Below, piece by piece: positions 24,235 to 32,480 of a stretch of DNA of 64,000 bases. Each line of letters begins with the position of its first letter. The first letter of the stretch is position 1. The DNA is from Thiobacillus denitrificans (GTDB lineage Bacteria > Pseudomonadota > Gammaproteobacteria > Burkholderiales > Thiobacillaceae), in assembly GCA_002403375.1 (NCBI GenBank), contig DHHQ01000008.1, forward strand, positions 118,857 through 182,856, in the 5' to 3' direction. The position numbers and the translations under genes were made by a program. The notes under the pieces were generated by a model, which searched no databases, was not told the origin of the DNA, and was given only the letters and a program-made list of their open reading frames with translations.

Positions 24235-24951
24235 ATGACCACCATCACCCAGGGCGCAGCCTTGCGCATCGCGCTCGCCGCGCGCGTCCTCGAGGGCGTC
24301 GACACCCGGGCGTTCACCCAGTGGGTCGTCAAGAAACTCGGCATGCCGGTGAACGAGGCCAAGCTTGCCGGCCTCACCGTCACCGACCTCAAGACGGCGC
24401 TGACGGCCGAGGAGACGCAGGAAACCGCAATCGAGACCGACGTCGACATGGAAGCGCTGAAGCTCGCGGTGCGCTACCTGTGGGGCGAGGACGTCGACGC
24501 CGACGAGGACCTGCCGCCAATCGAGCCCTACCAGGCGGGCGACATGCCCGGCAGCCTGCGCGTCGCGGTGGCGTCGAACCGCGACGAGGCCCTCGACGGC
24601 CACTTCGGCTCCGCGCTGCGCTTCCTGATCTATCAGCTGTCCAGGGATGAAATCCGCCTGGTGGCGGTGCGCCCCACGCTCGAGGCCGATCTCGCCGAGG
24701 ACAAGAACGCGGCGCGCGCCGCGCTCATCGACGACTGCCAGATCGTCTACGTGCAGTCGGTGGGCGGCCCCGCCGCCGCCAAGATCGTGCGCGCCGGCGT
24801 GCACCCGATCAAGTATCCGCAGGCCGGGCCGGCGCGCGAGGTCATCGCCCGCCTGCAGTCCGTTCTCGACGCGCCGCCGCCGTGGCTGGCGAAGGTGCTC
24901 GGCGTCGAGGCCAGGAGCCTCAGCAAGTTCGCCGAGGAGACCGACGCATGA
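24235..24951 (+). CDS. nifY: NifY/NafY-like FeMo-co binding and chaperone protein
   Basis: A 238-residue two-domain protein. The first 80 residues are the helical N-terminal domain (ALRIALAARVLEGVDTRAF). The C-terminal domain (about 105-210) is NifX-like with DGHFGSALRFLIYQLSRDEI, whose His corresponds to the cofactor-binding His of NafY. It holds FeMo-co and stabilises apo-NifDK. ATG follows GAACAGGAGCGTGAC. It overlaps the next gene by 4 bases. Confidence 0.92.
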   Translation: MTTITQGAALRIALAARVLEGVDTRAFTQWVVKKLGMPVNEAKLAGLTVTDLKTALTAEETQETAIETDVDMEALKLAVRYLWGEDVDADEDLPPIEPYQAGDMPGSLRVAVASNRDEALDGHFGSALRFLIYQLSRDEIRLVAVRPTLEADLAEDKNAARAALIDDCQIVYVQSVGGPAAAKIVRAGVHPIKYPQAGPAREVIARLQSVLDAPPPWLAKVLGVEARSLSKFAEETDA

Positions 24952-25220
24952 TTCCGCGTGAGACGCTGGACCACATCGGCGACGCCGCGACGGAATTCCC
25001 GCTGCTGGACGAGGCGACGCTCGACTGCCTGCGCGACCGCTGGCCCGGCCTGCATTTCGCCCTGTGCAGCGACGACGACGTACCGGCGCGCCTGTCGCCG
25101 GTGCTGGCGCGGCCCGGCTTCAACCTCTATCTGGTCAACGGCAGCGAGCATTGCCTGACGCTGACCAACGATCCCGACGTGGCGATCGGCGTGGTGCTGG
25201 CGTGGATGGACGAGGCATAA
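24948..25220 (+). CDS. Small nif-operon protein (possibly DUF6129)
   Basis: 90 residues, acidic, mostly alpha/beta (MIPRETLDHIGDAATEFPLL, GFNLYLVNGSEHCLTLTN). Its ATG overlaps the nifY stop. Similar short proteins follow nifY in several proteobacterial nif clusters; I recall them as DUF6129 but cannot confirm the family here. Function unknown; likely linked to NifY or cofactor insertion. Confidence 0.75.
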   Translation: MIPRETLDHIGDAATEFPLLDEATLDCLRDRWPGLHFALCSDDDVPARLSPVLARPGFNLYLVNGSEHCLTLTNDPDVAIGVVLAWMDEA

Positions 25221-25253
25221 GGGATACGGGAGATTTGACCGTGTGCGACAGAC

Positions 25254-25277
25254 CGTTATATTCTGTCGTGCATAGCG
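25254..25277. promoter_or_regulatory. ModE box upstream of modE
   Basis: CGTTATATTCTGTCGTGCATAGCG fits the ModE palindrome CGTTATAT-N-ATAACG with one mismatch in the right arm. It lies about 20 bases before the modE start, so ModE likely represses its own gene with molybdate. Confidence 0.8.
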
Positions 25278-25295
25278 AACCAACATGAGGACGGG

Positions 25296-25652
25296 ATGGC
25301 CGGACAGATCAAGCCACGATTGCGCATCCTGCTGGGTGCCGACATCGCCATGGGTCCCGGCAAGGCGGATCTGCTCGATGCCGTGGCACGCACCGGCTCC
25401 ATCTCGGCTGCCGCGCGGGAGATGGACATGTCCTATCGCCGCGCCTGGCTGCTGGTGGATACCATGAACCGCGCTTTCCGTTCGCCGCTGGTCGAAACCG
25501 CCAAGGGCGGAGCCGGCGGCGGCGGCGCGGAGGTGACGGCGTTCGGTCAGCGGGTGCTGGCCCGCTATCGCGCGATGGAACTCAAGGCGGCAGCCAGCGT
25601 GGCCGCCGAGATGCGCGAATTCACCCGTCTGCTGGCGGAGCGCCCGGGCTGA
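25296..25652 (+). CDS. modE: ModE-type regulator, DNA-binding domain only
   Basis: 118 residues holding just the LysR-like winged helix of ModE: RLRILLGADIAMGPGKADLL, GSISAAAREMDMSYRRAWLL (recognition helix) and ETAKGGAGGGGAEVTAFGQ. The two Mop/TOBE molybdate-binding domains of full ModE (about 260 residues) are absent. Such short forms occur in several proteobacteria. It may need another way to sense Mo. Start ATG 25296 follows ATGAGGACGGG. A ModE box lies in its own promoter and another before modA. Confidence 0.9.
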   Translation: MAGQIKPRLRILLGADIAMGPGKADLLDAVARTGSISAAAREMDMSYRRAWLLVDTMNRAFRSPLVETAKGGAGGGGAEVTAFGQRVLARYRAMELKAAASVAAEMREFTRLLAERPG

Positions 25653-25685
25653 GCCGGGTCGCACCAGAAGACTTTTTTTGGACGC

Positions 25686-25709
25686 CGTTATATCTAGCCA
25701 TGCATAACG
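25686..25709. promoter_or_regulatory. ModE box upstream of modA
   Basis: CGTTATATCTAGCCATGCATAACG keeps both outer arms of the ModE palindrome. It lies 12 bases before the modA start and would block the modABC promoter. Confidence 0.88.
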
Positions 25710-25720
25710 AAAGACATTTC

Positions 25721-26494
25721 ATGAAATCTCTGTTCGCAGGTGTTTCCCTGGTCCTGTCGCTGGCGCTGCTGCCCCACGCAGCGTGGGCCGGATCGCTCAC
25801 CATCGCCGCGGCCGCCGACCTCAAGTACGCGATGGCCGAAGTGGTGAACGACTTCCGCGCCCAGCGTCCCGACGACAGGATCGAGGTGATCTACGGATCG
25901 TCCGGCAAGTTCTCCACGCAGATCGCCAACGGCGCGCCCTTCGACCTGTTCTTCTCGGCGGATATCGCCTATCCGCGCGAACTGGAGAAGAAGGGCCTGA
26001 CCGCGGGCGCCACGCGGCCCTATGCCGTCGGCCGCATCGTGCTGTGGAGCCTGAAGCCGGAACTCGCCAGGACGCCGCTCGGCGATTTGCCGAACGCAGC
26101 CGTGCGCAAGTTCGCCATCGCCAATCCGCAGCACGCGCCCTACGGCGTGCGCGCCCAGGAGGCCCTGCAGCATCAGGGCGTGTGGGAGGCCATGAAGCCG
26201 AAGCTGGTCATGGGCGAGAACATCGCGCATACCGCGCAGTACGTCGACTCCGGCGCGGCGGACGCCGGGATCGTCGCGCTGGCGCTGGTGCTGTCGCCGA
26301 CGATGCAGGGGAAGGGCGCGTGGACGCTGATCCCGGCCGAGTGGCACGCGCCGCTGGAGCAGGGCTACGCGATCACCCGGCGTGCCGCCGCCAATCCGCT
26401 GGCGGCCGACTTCGCCCGCTACATGGCAAGCGAGCCGGCCCGCGCGGTGATGCGCCGCTACGGCTTCGCGCTGCCCGGCGAAGAGGGGAAATAG
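25721..26494 (+). CDS. modA: Molybdate-binding periplasmic protein
   Basis: 257 residues with a signal peptide (MKSLFAGVSLVLSLALLPHAAWAG) and mature start SLTIAAAADLKYAM, the ModA hallmark. The conserved SSGKFSTQI and DLFFSADI segments line the oxyanion pocket. It delivers molybdate to ModB/ModC in the inner membrane, supplying Mo for FeMo-co. The start at 25721 gives a clean signal peptide; an upstream ATG at 25700 would overlap the ModE box. Confidence 0.96.
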   Translation: MKSLFAGVSLVLSLALLPHAAWAGSLTIAAAADLKYAMAEVVNDFRAQRPDDRIEVIYGSSGKFSTQIANGAPFDLFFSADIAYPRELEKKGLTAGATRPYAVGRIVLWSLKPELARTPLGDLPNAAVRKFAIANPQHAPYGVRAQEALQHQGVWEAMKPKLVMGENIAHTAQYVDSGAADAGIVALALVLSPTMQGKGAWTLIPAEWHAPLEQGYAITRRAAANPLAADFARYMASEPARAVMRRYGFALPGEEGK

Positions 26495-26495
26495 C

Positions 26496-27173
26496 ATGTC
26501 GGACGCCGACTGGCTCGCGCTCGCCACCACGCTCAGGCTTTCGGCGGTGACCACCCTGGTGCTGCTCGTCCTCGGCACGCCGCTGGCCTGGTGGCTGGCC
26601 TGCTCGAAGCGCCGCTGGTCGGTGGCGGTGGAGGCGGTGGTGGCGCTGCCGCTGGTGCTGCCGCCGACGGTGCTGGGCTTCTACATGCTGGTGGCGCTGG
26701 GGCCCAACGGACCCATCGGCGGCACGCTCGAGTCGCTCGGCCTGCATCATCTCGCCTTCACTTTCAGCGGCCTGGTGCTGGCGTCGACCCTGTATTCGCT
26801 GCCTTTTATGGTGCAGCCGCTCAAGGACGCCTTCGCCGCCGTCGGCGGCCGCATGACCGAGGTCGCCGCGACCCTGCGCGCCAACCCGTGGGACCGTTTC
26901 TTCAGCGTCGTCGTGCCGCTGTCGCGGCGCGGCTTTCTCACCGCCATCACGCTGAGCTTCGCGCACACGGTGGGCGAATTCGGCGTGGTGCTGATGGTGG
27001 GCGGCAACATCCCGGGCGAGACGCGGGTGCTGTCGATCGCCATCTACGATCATGCCGAGGCGATGGACTATGCCAGCGCCCATGTGCTGGCCGGCGGCCT
27101 GCTGGCGGCATCCTTCCTGTTGCTGGTCACGGTGTATTTCCTCAACCGGCGCTATCACGTGGTGCACGCATGA
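26496..27173 (+). CDS. modB: Molybdate ABC transporter permease
   Basis: 225 residues, five or so membrane helices, with the EAA-type loop around TEVAATLRANPWDRFFSVV characteristic of ModB. It begins one base after modA and overlaps modC by 4 bases. It forms the channel of the ModABC importer. Confidence 0.96.
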   Translation: MSDADWLALATTLRLSAVTTLVLLVLGTPLAWWLACSKRRWSVAVEAVVALPLVLPPTVLGFYMLVALGPNGPIGGTLESLGLHHLAFTFSGLVLASTLYSLPFMVQPLKDAFAAVGGRMTEVAATLRANPWDRFFSVVVPLSRRGFLTAITLSFAHTVGEFGVVLMVGGNIPGETRVLSIAIYDHAEAMDYASAHVLAGGLLAASFLLLVTVYFLNRRYHVVHA

Positions 27174-28261
27174 GCGCGTCGGCGAGCGGCGACGGCATCC
27201 AGGCGCGCTTCAAGCTCGCGTATTCCGACTTCACCCTCGACGTGGACCTGAATCTGCCGGGCCGCGGCGTCACTGCGCTGTTCGGGCAGTCGGGTTCCGG
27301 CAAGACCACGCTGTTGAGATTGATCGCCGGGCTGGAACAGACGCCCGACGGCCATCTCGCCATCAAGGGCGATATCTGGCAGGCCGGAAACACCTTCCTG
27401 CCGACCCACTGCCGCCCGCTCGGCTACGTGTTCCAGGAAGCGAGCCTGTTCCCGCACCTCTCCGCGCGCGGCAACCTGGAATACGGCATGAAGCGCTGCC
27501 GCGATCCGCTTGACCGCGCCGCCCTCGAGCACGTCGTCGAGCTCCTCGGCATCGGCCGTTTGCTGGAGCGCCGCCCGCACCAGCTGTCCGGCGGCGAGCG
27601 TCAGCGCGTCGGCATCGCCCGCGCGCTGGCGGTCAAGCCCAGCCTGCTGCTGATGGACGAGCCGCTGGCCGCGCTCGACCTCGCCCGCAAGGCGGAAATC
27701 CTGCCCTACCTGGAAAAGCTGCACGACGGACTCGACATCCCGGTCCTCTACGTCAGCCACGCGCCCGACGAGGTCGCGCGCCTTGCCGACCACATCGTGG
27801 TGATGGAAGCGGGCAGGGCGGTGGCATCCGGCCCGCTCACCGACACGCTGGCCCGCCTCGACCTGCCGATCAAGCTGGGCGAGGACGCCGGCGTGGTGCT
27901 CGACGCGGTCGTGGCGGCGCGCGACGAGGCCTGGCATCTGGCGCACATGGCATTCGCCGGCGGCCGCGTGTGGGTGCGCGACGCCGGCCTGCCGCTCGGC
28001 CGGCACGCGCGGGTGCGCATCCTCGCCCGCGACGTCAGCCTGGCGCGCGCGCCGGTCGAGGGCACGAGCATCCTCAACACGCTGCCCGCCGTGGTGATCG
28101 ACAGCGTCGACGACGCCCACCCGGCGCTCACCCTGGTCAAGCTGCAGGTCGGCGCATCGCCGCTCCTGGCGCGCCTCACCCGCCGCTCCGCGCACGCCCT
28201 CGAACTCGCCCCCGGCCAGCGGGTCTACGCGCAGATCAAGGCGGTCGCCCTGATCGGCTGA
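27170..28261 (+). CDS. modC: Molybdate ABC transporter ATPase
   Basis: 363 residues. Walker A FGQSGSGKTTLLR, signature LSGGERQRVGIARAL and Walker B SLLLMDEPLAALD are intact, and a C-terminal Mop/TOBE domain (about 290-360) that can bind oxyanion is present. The ATG at 27170 overlaps the modB stop by 4 bases. It powers molybdate uptake. Confidence 0.96.
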   Translation: MSASASGDGIQARFKLAYSDFTLDVDLNLPGRGVTALFGQSGSGKTTLLRLIAGLEQTPDGHLAIKGDIWQAGNTFLPTHCRPLGYVFQEASLFPHLSARGNLEYGMKRCRDPLDRAALEHVVELLGIGRLLERRPHQLSGGERQRVGIARALAVKPSLLLMDEPLAALDLARKAEILPYLEKLHDGLDIPVLYVSHAPDEVARLADHIVVMEAGRAVASGPLTDTLARLDLPIKLGEDAGVVLDAVVAARDEAWHLAHMAFAGGRVWVRDAGLPLGRHARVRILARDVSLARAPVEGTSILNTLPAVVIDSVDDAHPALTLVKLQVGASPLLARLTRRSAHALELAPGQRVYAQIKAVALIG

Positions 28262-28295
28262 GCACGACCGGCATCGCCCAGGAGAACGCGTCATC

Positions 28296-28772
28296 ATGGA
28301 GCCCGACCACGCCCGCATCCTCCGCGACCTGCTCTTCACCCAGCAGGTGGCCGCGCTCGGAACGCTGCACGCGGGCGAGCCGTACGTCTCCATGGTGCCC
28401 TTCGCGCGGCTTCCCGGCGGCACGGACTTCATCATCCACGTCAGCCAGCTCGCGGCGCACACGACGGACATGCTGGCGCATCCACCGGTGAGCCTGCTGG
28501 TGGTCGCGCCACCGACGCCCGGGGTAATGGCCCAGGAGCTGGCGCGGATCACGGTGCAGGGCGAGGCAGTACAGCTCGCCGCCGGCACGCCCGGGCACGC
28601 CGCGGCCAGGGCGGCCTACCTCGCGCGGTTTCCGCAGAGCGCGCAGATGTTCGGCTTTGCCGACTTTTCCCTGTTCGCGATCGTGCCGCGCTCGATCCGC
28701 TTCGTCGGCGGCTTCGCGCGGGCGACGACGCTGTCGCCGGAAACGCTTGCCCGCGTGCTGGGCGAGACCTGA
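28296..28772 (+). CDS. Pyridoxamine 5'-phosphate oxidase-fold (HugZ-like) protein
   Basis: 158 residues with a split beta-barrel pattern: AALGTLHAGEPYVSMVPFA and FIIHVSQLAAHTTDMLAHPPVSLLV, and near the end FADFSLFAIVPRSIRFVGGF. The family binds flavin or haem; substrate unknown. It lies 34 bases after modC and 200 bases before nifB, whose promoter starts beyond its stop. Confidence 0.85.
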   Translation: MEPDHARILRDLLFTQQVAALGTLHAGEPYVSMVPFARLPGGTDFIIHVSQLAAHTTDMLAHPPVSLLVVAPPTPGVMAQELARITVQGEAVQLAAGTPGHAAARAAYLARFPQSAQMFGFADFSLFAIVPRSIRFVGGFARATTLSPETLARVLGET

Positions 28773-28845
28773 GCCCGCGCGCCCTGCCTCCCCGGCGTCT
28801 TGCCGCCCGCTTGTCGCCTTCGCCACACGTTTTCCGGGCGTGTCG

Positions 28846-28861
28846 TGTGATGTTTGCGACA
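28846..28861 (+). promoter_or_regulatory. NifA upstream activator site for nifB
   Basis: TGTGATGTTTGCGACA fits TGT-N10-ACA. It lies 63 bases upstream of the -24 element of nifB. Confidence 0.82.
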
Positions 28862-28924
28862 GACGGGCCGGATCGGCGGCCGTCTTTCCTCGGATAAACA
28901 ATGGCTTAGGCCTGTGGAACGGGC

Positions 28925-28939
28925 AGGCACGCGGCTTGC
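28925..28939 (+). promoter_or_regulatory. Sigma-54 (-24/-12) promoter of nifB
   Basis: AGGCACG-CGGC-TTGC departs from the consensus only in the first base, 35 bases before the GTG start. Confidence 0.88.
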
Positions 28940-28974
28940 GAGAGTCCTTGCGTAACCATGAGGGAGGACGATCC

Positions 28975-30498
28975 GTGGATTTGCCAGTCATCAACTCGAT
29001 TCCATCCAGCGGCGAGCCCGCGGCCGGAGGCGGGTGCGCATCGCACTCGTGCGGCTCGACCGACGACCAGCTCGGCCACCTGCCCGAGCACATCCGCGCC
29101 AAGGTGCACAACCACCCCTGCTATTCGGAGCAGGCGCATCATTACTTCGCGCGCATGCACGTCGCGGTGGCGCCGGCGTGCAACATCCAGTGCCACTACT
29201 GTAATAGGAAATACGACTGCTCCAACGAGTCGCGCCCCGGCGTGGTGTCGGAAGTGCTGACGCCCGAGCAGGCGGTGAAGAAGGTGATGGCCGTGGCGGC
29301 CAACATTCCGCAGATGACGGTGCTCGGCATCGCCGGCCCCGGCGACCCACTCGCCAACCCCGAGCGCACCTTCGCCACCTTCCGCGAACTGAGCGAGAAG
29401 GCGCCCGACATCAAGCTGTGCGTGTCGACCAACGGCCTCGCGCTGCCCGAGTCAGTGGAGGAGCTCGCCAAGCACAACATCGACCACGTCACCATCACGA
29501 TCAATTGCGTCGACCCCGACGTCGGCGCGCAGATCTACCCGTGGGTGTTCTGGAACAACAGGCGCGTCATGGGACGCGAGGGCGCCGCGATCCTCATCGA
29601 GCAGCAGCAGAAGGGACTGGAGATGCTGACCGCGCGCGGCATCCTGGTGAAGGTCAACTCGGTGATGATCCCCGGCGTCAACGACCAGCATCTCGCCGAG
29701 GTGTCGAAGGTCGTCAAGGCGAAAGGCGCCTTCCTGCACAACGTGATGCCGCTGATCGCCGAGCCCGAGCACGGCACCTTCTACGGCCTGATGGGGCAGG
29801 CGAGTCCGACGCCCGAAGAACTGCAGGCGCTGCAGGACGCGTGTTCCGGCGACATGAACATGATGCGCCACTGCCGCCAGTGCCGCGCCGACGCGGTCGG
29901 CCTGCTGGGCGAGGATCGCGGCCTGGAATTCACCCTGGACAAGATCGAGGACATGGAGATCGACTACGCGGCGGCGATGGTCAAGCGCGCCGAGGTGCAT
30001 GCGCAGATCGCGCAGGAGCTGGAGCAGAAGGAGCAGGAGCGCCAGTTCCAGGCGCAGGCCAAGGCCGCGCTGATCGCGCTGCGCGGCGAGCCCGAGGTAA
30101 CGACCCGCCCGGTGCTGATGGCGGTGTCGACCAAGGGCGGCGGCGTCATCAACGAGCACTTCGGGCACGCCCGCGAGTTCCTCGTCTACGAGGCGTCCGG
30201 CAACGGCGTGCGCTTCATCGGCCACCGCAAGACGACGCCGTACTGCGAGGGCGGCTCGAGCTGCGGCGAAGGCGAATCGGCGCTCGACGAGACCCTGCGC
30301 GTGCTGAAGGGCTGCGAGGTGGTGCTGTCGGCGAAGATCGGCTTCGAGCCGTGGGCGCCGCTCGAGGCCGCCGGCATCCAGCCCAACGGCGAGCACGCGA
30401 TGGAACCGATCGAGGAGGCCATCGCCGCCGTGTACGCGGAGATGCGCGCCGCCGGCAGGCTCGACGCTAGCATCGAGCCGCAGCAGAAAGTCGCCTGA
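28975..30498 (+). CDS. nifB: NifB, radical-SAM FeMo-cofactor core synthase
   Basis: 507 residues from a GTG at 28975, preceded by GGGAGGA. The radical-SAM motif is in APACNIQCHYCNRKYDC (CxxxCxxC) near residue 65, with other Fe-S ligands after it (CRQCRADAVG). The C-terminal 120 residues form a NifX-like domain (NEHFGHAREFLVYEA), as in many proteobacteria. NifB uses SAM to fuse two [4Fe-4S] clusters and insert carbide, making NifB-co. The ATG-type start further up would run through the promoter. Confidence 0.97.
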   Translation: MDLPVINSIPSSGEPAAGGGCASHSCGSTDDQLGHLPEHIRAKVHNHPCYSEQAHHYFARMHVAVAPACNIQCHYCNRKYDCSNESRPGVVSEVLTPEQAVKKVMAVAANIPQMTVLGIAGPGDPLANPERTFATFRELSEKAPDIKLCVSTNGLALPESVEELAKHNIDHVTITINCVDPDVGAQIYPWVFWNNRRVMGREGAAILIEQQQKGLEMLTARGILVKVNSVMIPGVNDQHLAEVSKVVKAKGAFLHNVMPLIAEPEHGTFYGLMGQASPTPEELQALQDACSGDMNMMRHCRQCRADAVGLLGEDRGLEFTLDKIEDMEIDYAAAMVKRAEVHAQIAQELEQKEQERQFQAQAKAALIALRGEPEVTTRPVLMAVSTKGGGVINEHFGHAREFLVYEASGNGVRFIGHRKTTPYCEGGSSCGEGESALDETLRVLKGCEVVLSAKIGFEPWAPLEAAGIQPNGEHAMEPIEEAIAAVYAEMRAAGRLDASIEPQQKVA

Positions 30499-30510
30499 GG
30501 AGGACCCGCC

Positions 30511-30819
30511 ATGTCGCTTGAAATCATCGAATCCTGCGTCAACTGCTACGCCTGCGAGCCGCTGTGTCCCAACGACGCGATCTACCAGGCATCGCCGCAC
30601 TTCCTGATCGATCCGGACAAGTGCACCGAATGCCTGGGCGACTTCGACCACGCGCAGTGCGCCAGCATCTGCCCGATCGAGGGCGCCATCGTCGACGAAC
30701 TGGGGGTCGCGCTGAACCTGCCCGGGTCGCTGACCGGCATCTCCGCCGAGATGCTGGCCAAGTACCAGGCTGCGGTGGAGGCCGCCTACCAGGCCGCGCT
30801 GGACGCCAAGGCCGGCTGA
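30511..30819 (+). CDS. 2[4Fe-4S] ferredoxin downstream of nifB
   Basis: 102 residues with C9-x2-C12-x2-C15-x3-C19 and C38-x2-C41-x8-C50-x3-C54, then a 40-residue Ala-rich helical tail. The type is the FdxN-like ferredoxin always found after nifB, where it is thought to feed electrons to NifB. It begins 12 bases after nifB with a GAGGAG site. The long tail is typical of the group. Confidence 0.92.
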   Translation: MSLEIIESCVNCYACEPLCPNDAIYQASPHFLIDPDKCTECLGDFDHAQCASICPIEGAIVDELGVALNLPGSLTGISAEMLAKYQAAVEAAYQAALDAKAG

Positions 30820-30823
30820 CGCG

Positions 30824-31252
30824 ATGGCCACGGTCGTCTTCTACGAGAAACCCGGCTGCGCCAGCAACACCCGCCAGAAGGTGCTGCTCGCCGCGTCCGG
30901 ACATACGGTGCTGGCGCGGAGCCTGTTGACCGAGAAGTGGACCGCGCGGCGCCTGCGCGCGTTCTTCGGCACGCTGCCGGTCGCTGAGTGGTTCAACCCC
31001 GGGGCGCCGCGCATCACCTCGGGCGCGGTGCGGCCCGACGCGCTGGACGAGGCTGCGGCACTCGAGCTGATGCTGGCCGACCCGCTGCTGATCCGCCGCC
31101 CGCTGATGGACGTCGATGGCCAGTGCCGGGCCGGCTTCGATCCGGAAGCGGTCGACCGCTGGATCGGCCTGGCGGCGAGCCTGTCGCGCGCCGGAATCGA
31201 CGCCTGTGCCGGGGGCGAAGCGGACGCTGCGTGTGCGCTGCCGGGCACCTGA
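30824..31252 (+). CDS. nifO: ArsC/Spx-like nitrogenase-associated protein (NifO type)
   Basis: 142 residues in the arsenate-reductase fold. C12 (KPGCASNTRQKVLL) is in the active-site position, but the usual CxxC or second Cys is absent. ArsC-like proteins of this subgroup are found near nifB/nifQ and are called NifO in Azotobacter, where overexpression affects Mo use. The start at 30824 follows the ferredoxin by 4 bases. The C-terminus is Cys-containing and variable. Confidence 0.85.
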   Translation: MATVVFYEKPGCASNTRQKVLLAASGHTVLARSLLTEKWTARRLRAFFGTLPVAEWFNPGAPRITSGAVRPDALDEAAALELMLADPLLIRRPLMDVDGQCRAGFDPEAVDRWIGLAASLSRAGIDACAGGEADAACALPGT

Positions 31253-31300
31253 CAGCGGGTCCGCCCCGACACCTTCTTTATTAACGCAGCCGGAGTCGCC

Positions 31301-31885
31301 ATGCTTGCAGCCGCTTCCCCCAGCCCGGTTTCGGCCGATCCCCGCAGCGAACGCCATGGCCTGCTGATGGCGCAGGCTGGCGGGTTCGCCAATGACGAGC
31401 TGTTCGCCCGCATGCTGGCCAGCCAGCTGCAGGGCATGGGTGCGCTACCGCCTGGCCTCGGACTCGCGCAGGCCGATTTCGCTTCCCTGATGGCGCGTCA
31501 CTTTCCCGGTTTTGCGGCACCGGCGGGCCGGGCGCCTGCCGACGCGGACCCAGCGCGCGAGGCCGAACGCGCGGAGCTGCTGGCCCTGCTGCAGGCGCAT
31601 TGCGGCGGAGCCGACGCATCCGAGCGGTGGATGGCCGCCATCGTCGCAGCCGCCTGCATGGGGGGCGATCACCTGTGGCAGGACCTCGGCCTGTGGTCGC
31701 GCGTCGACCTGTCCGGCCTGATGACGCGGAACTTTCCCGCGCTGGCGGCAAAAAACACACGTGACATGAAGTGGAAGAAGTTCCTGTACAAGCAGCTGTG
31801 CGAGCGCGAGGGCGTGTACGTCTGCCGCTCGCCGTCGTGCGAGGTGTGCGTGGACTACGCCAGTTGCTTCGGGCCGGAGGAGTAG
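31301..31885 (+). CDS. nifQ: NifQ, molybdenum donor for FeMo-co
   Basis: 194 residues. The C-terminal motif C175-x4-C180-x2-C183-x5-C189 holds the Fe-Mo-S cluster of NifQ; GGDHLWQDLGLWSR and NFPALAAKNTRDMKWKKFLY are also characteristic. It hands Mo to NifEN/NifH during FeMo-co synthesis. The start at 31301 is preceded by GGAG. It ends the nifB-fdx-nifO-nifQ operon. Confidence 0.95.
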   Translation: MLAAASPSPVSADPRSERHGLLMAQAGGFANDELFARMLASQLQGMGALPPGLGLAQADFASLMARHFPGFAAPAGRAPADADPAREAERAELLALLQAHCGGADASERWMAAIVAAACMGGDHLWQDLGLWSRVDLSGLMTRNFPALAAKNTRDMKWKKFLYKQLCEREGVYVCRSPSCEVCVDYASCFGPEE

Positions 31886-32171
31886 GCCGGGGGGCGGTCG
31901 CAACCGGGGAATCCGGGGCGCCGCTGCCGGGCCCGGTTGCCGGGCGCATGTCCGGGGAGGCGGGGGGCGCTGCGCTCGACGCGCCAATCGGGCGGCGGGA
32001 AGCCGGTTCCGGTATCATTCGGCGTGTCCCGGATGGTTGCGGACGATACGGGCGCCGGCCCTGCCGCTGCCCGTTCCGTGCACCCTTCCGAGGCTTTGGC
32101 CCTACTTCCAGCGGGCTTGAAAATTCCCCCCACCACATCAAAATAAAGCCAGTAAACGGGCTTTTGCGGCT

Positions 32172-32480
32172 ATGGCGACCAAGCGAGAAGGCAGTACCTT
32201 GTTGGAACCGACGGCGGCGCGCGTCAAGCCGCCGCCCCTGTACAAGGTAATGCTGCTCAACGACGACTACACGCCGATGGATTTCGTGGTGCACGTGCTG
32301 AAAAAATTTTTCGGCATCGACCAAGAACGGGCCACACAAATCATGCTCAAAGTCCATACTGAAGGCGTTGGGGTGTGCGGGGTGTACCCACGGGACATCG
32401 CCCAGACCAAGGTCGAGCAGGTTGTCGATTTCGCGCGGCAGCATCAGCATCCGCTGCAATGTACGATGGAGGAAAGTTAG
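32172..32480 (+). CDS. clpS: ClpS, ClpA adaptor
   Basis: 102 residues. The core [20 protein letters not shown] and [20 protein letters not shown] is textbook ClpS, the adaptor that brings N-degron proteins to ClpAP. It starts at ATG 32172 and is adjacent to clpA (0 bases). The 286-base stretch before it after nifQ shows no gene. Confidence 0.97.
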   Translation: MATKREGSTLLEPTAARVKPPPLYKVMLLNDDYTPMDFVVHVLKKFFGIDQERATQIMLKVHTEGVGVCGVYPRDIAQTKVEQVVDFARQHQHPLQCTMEES

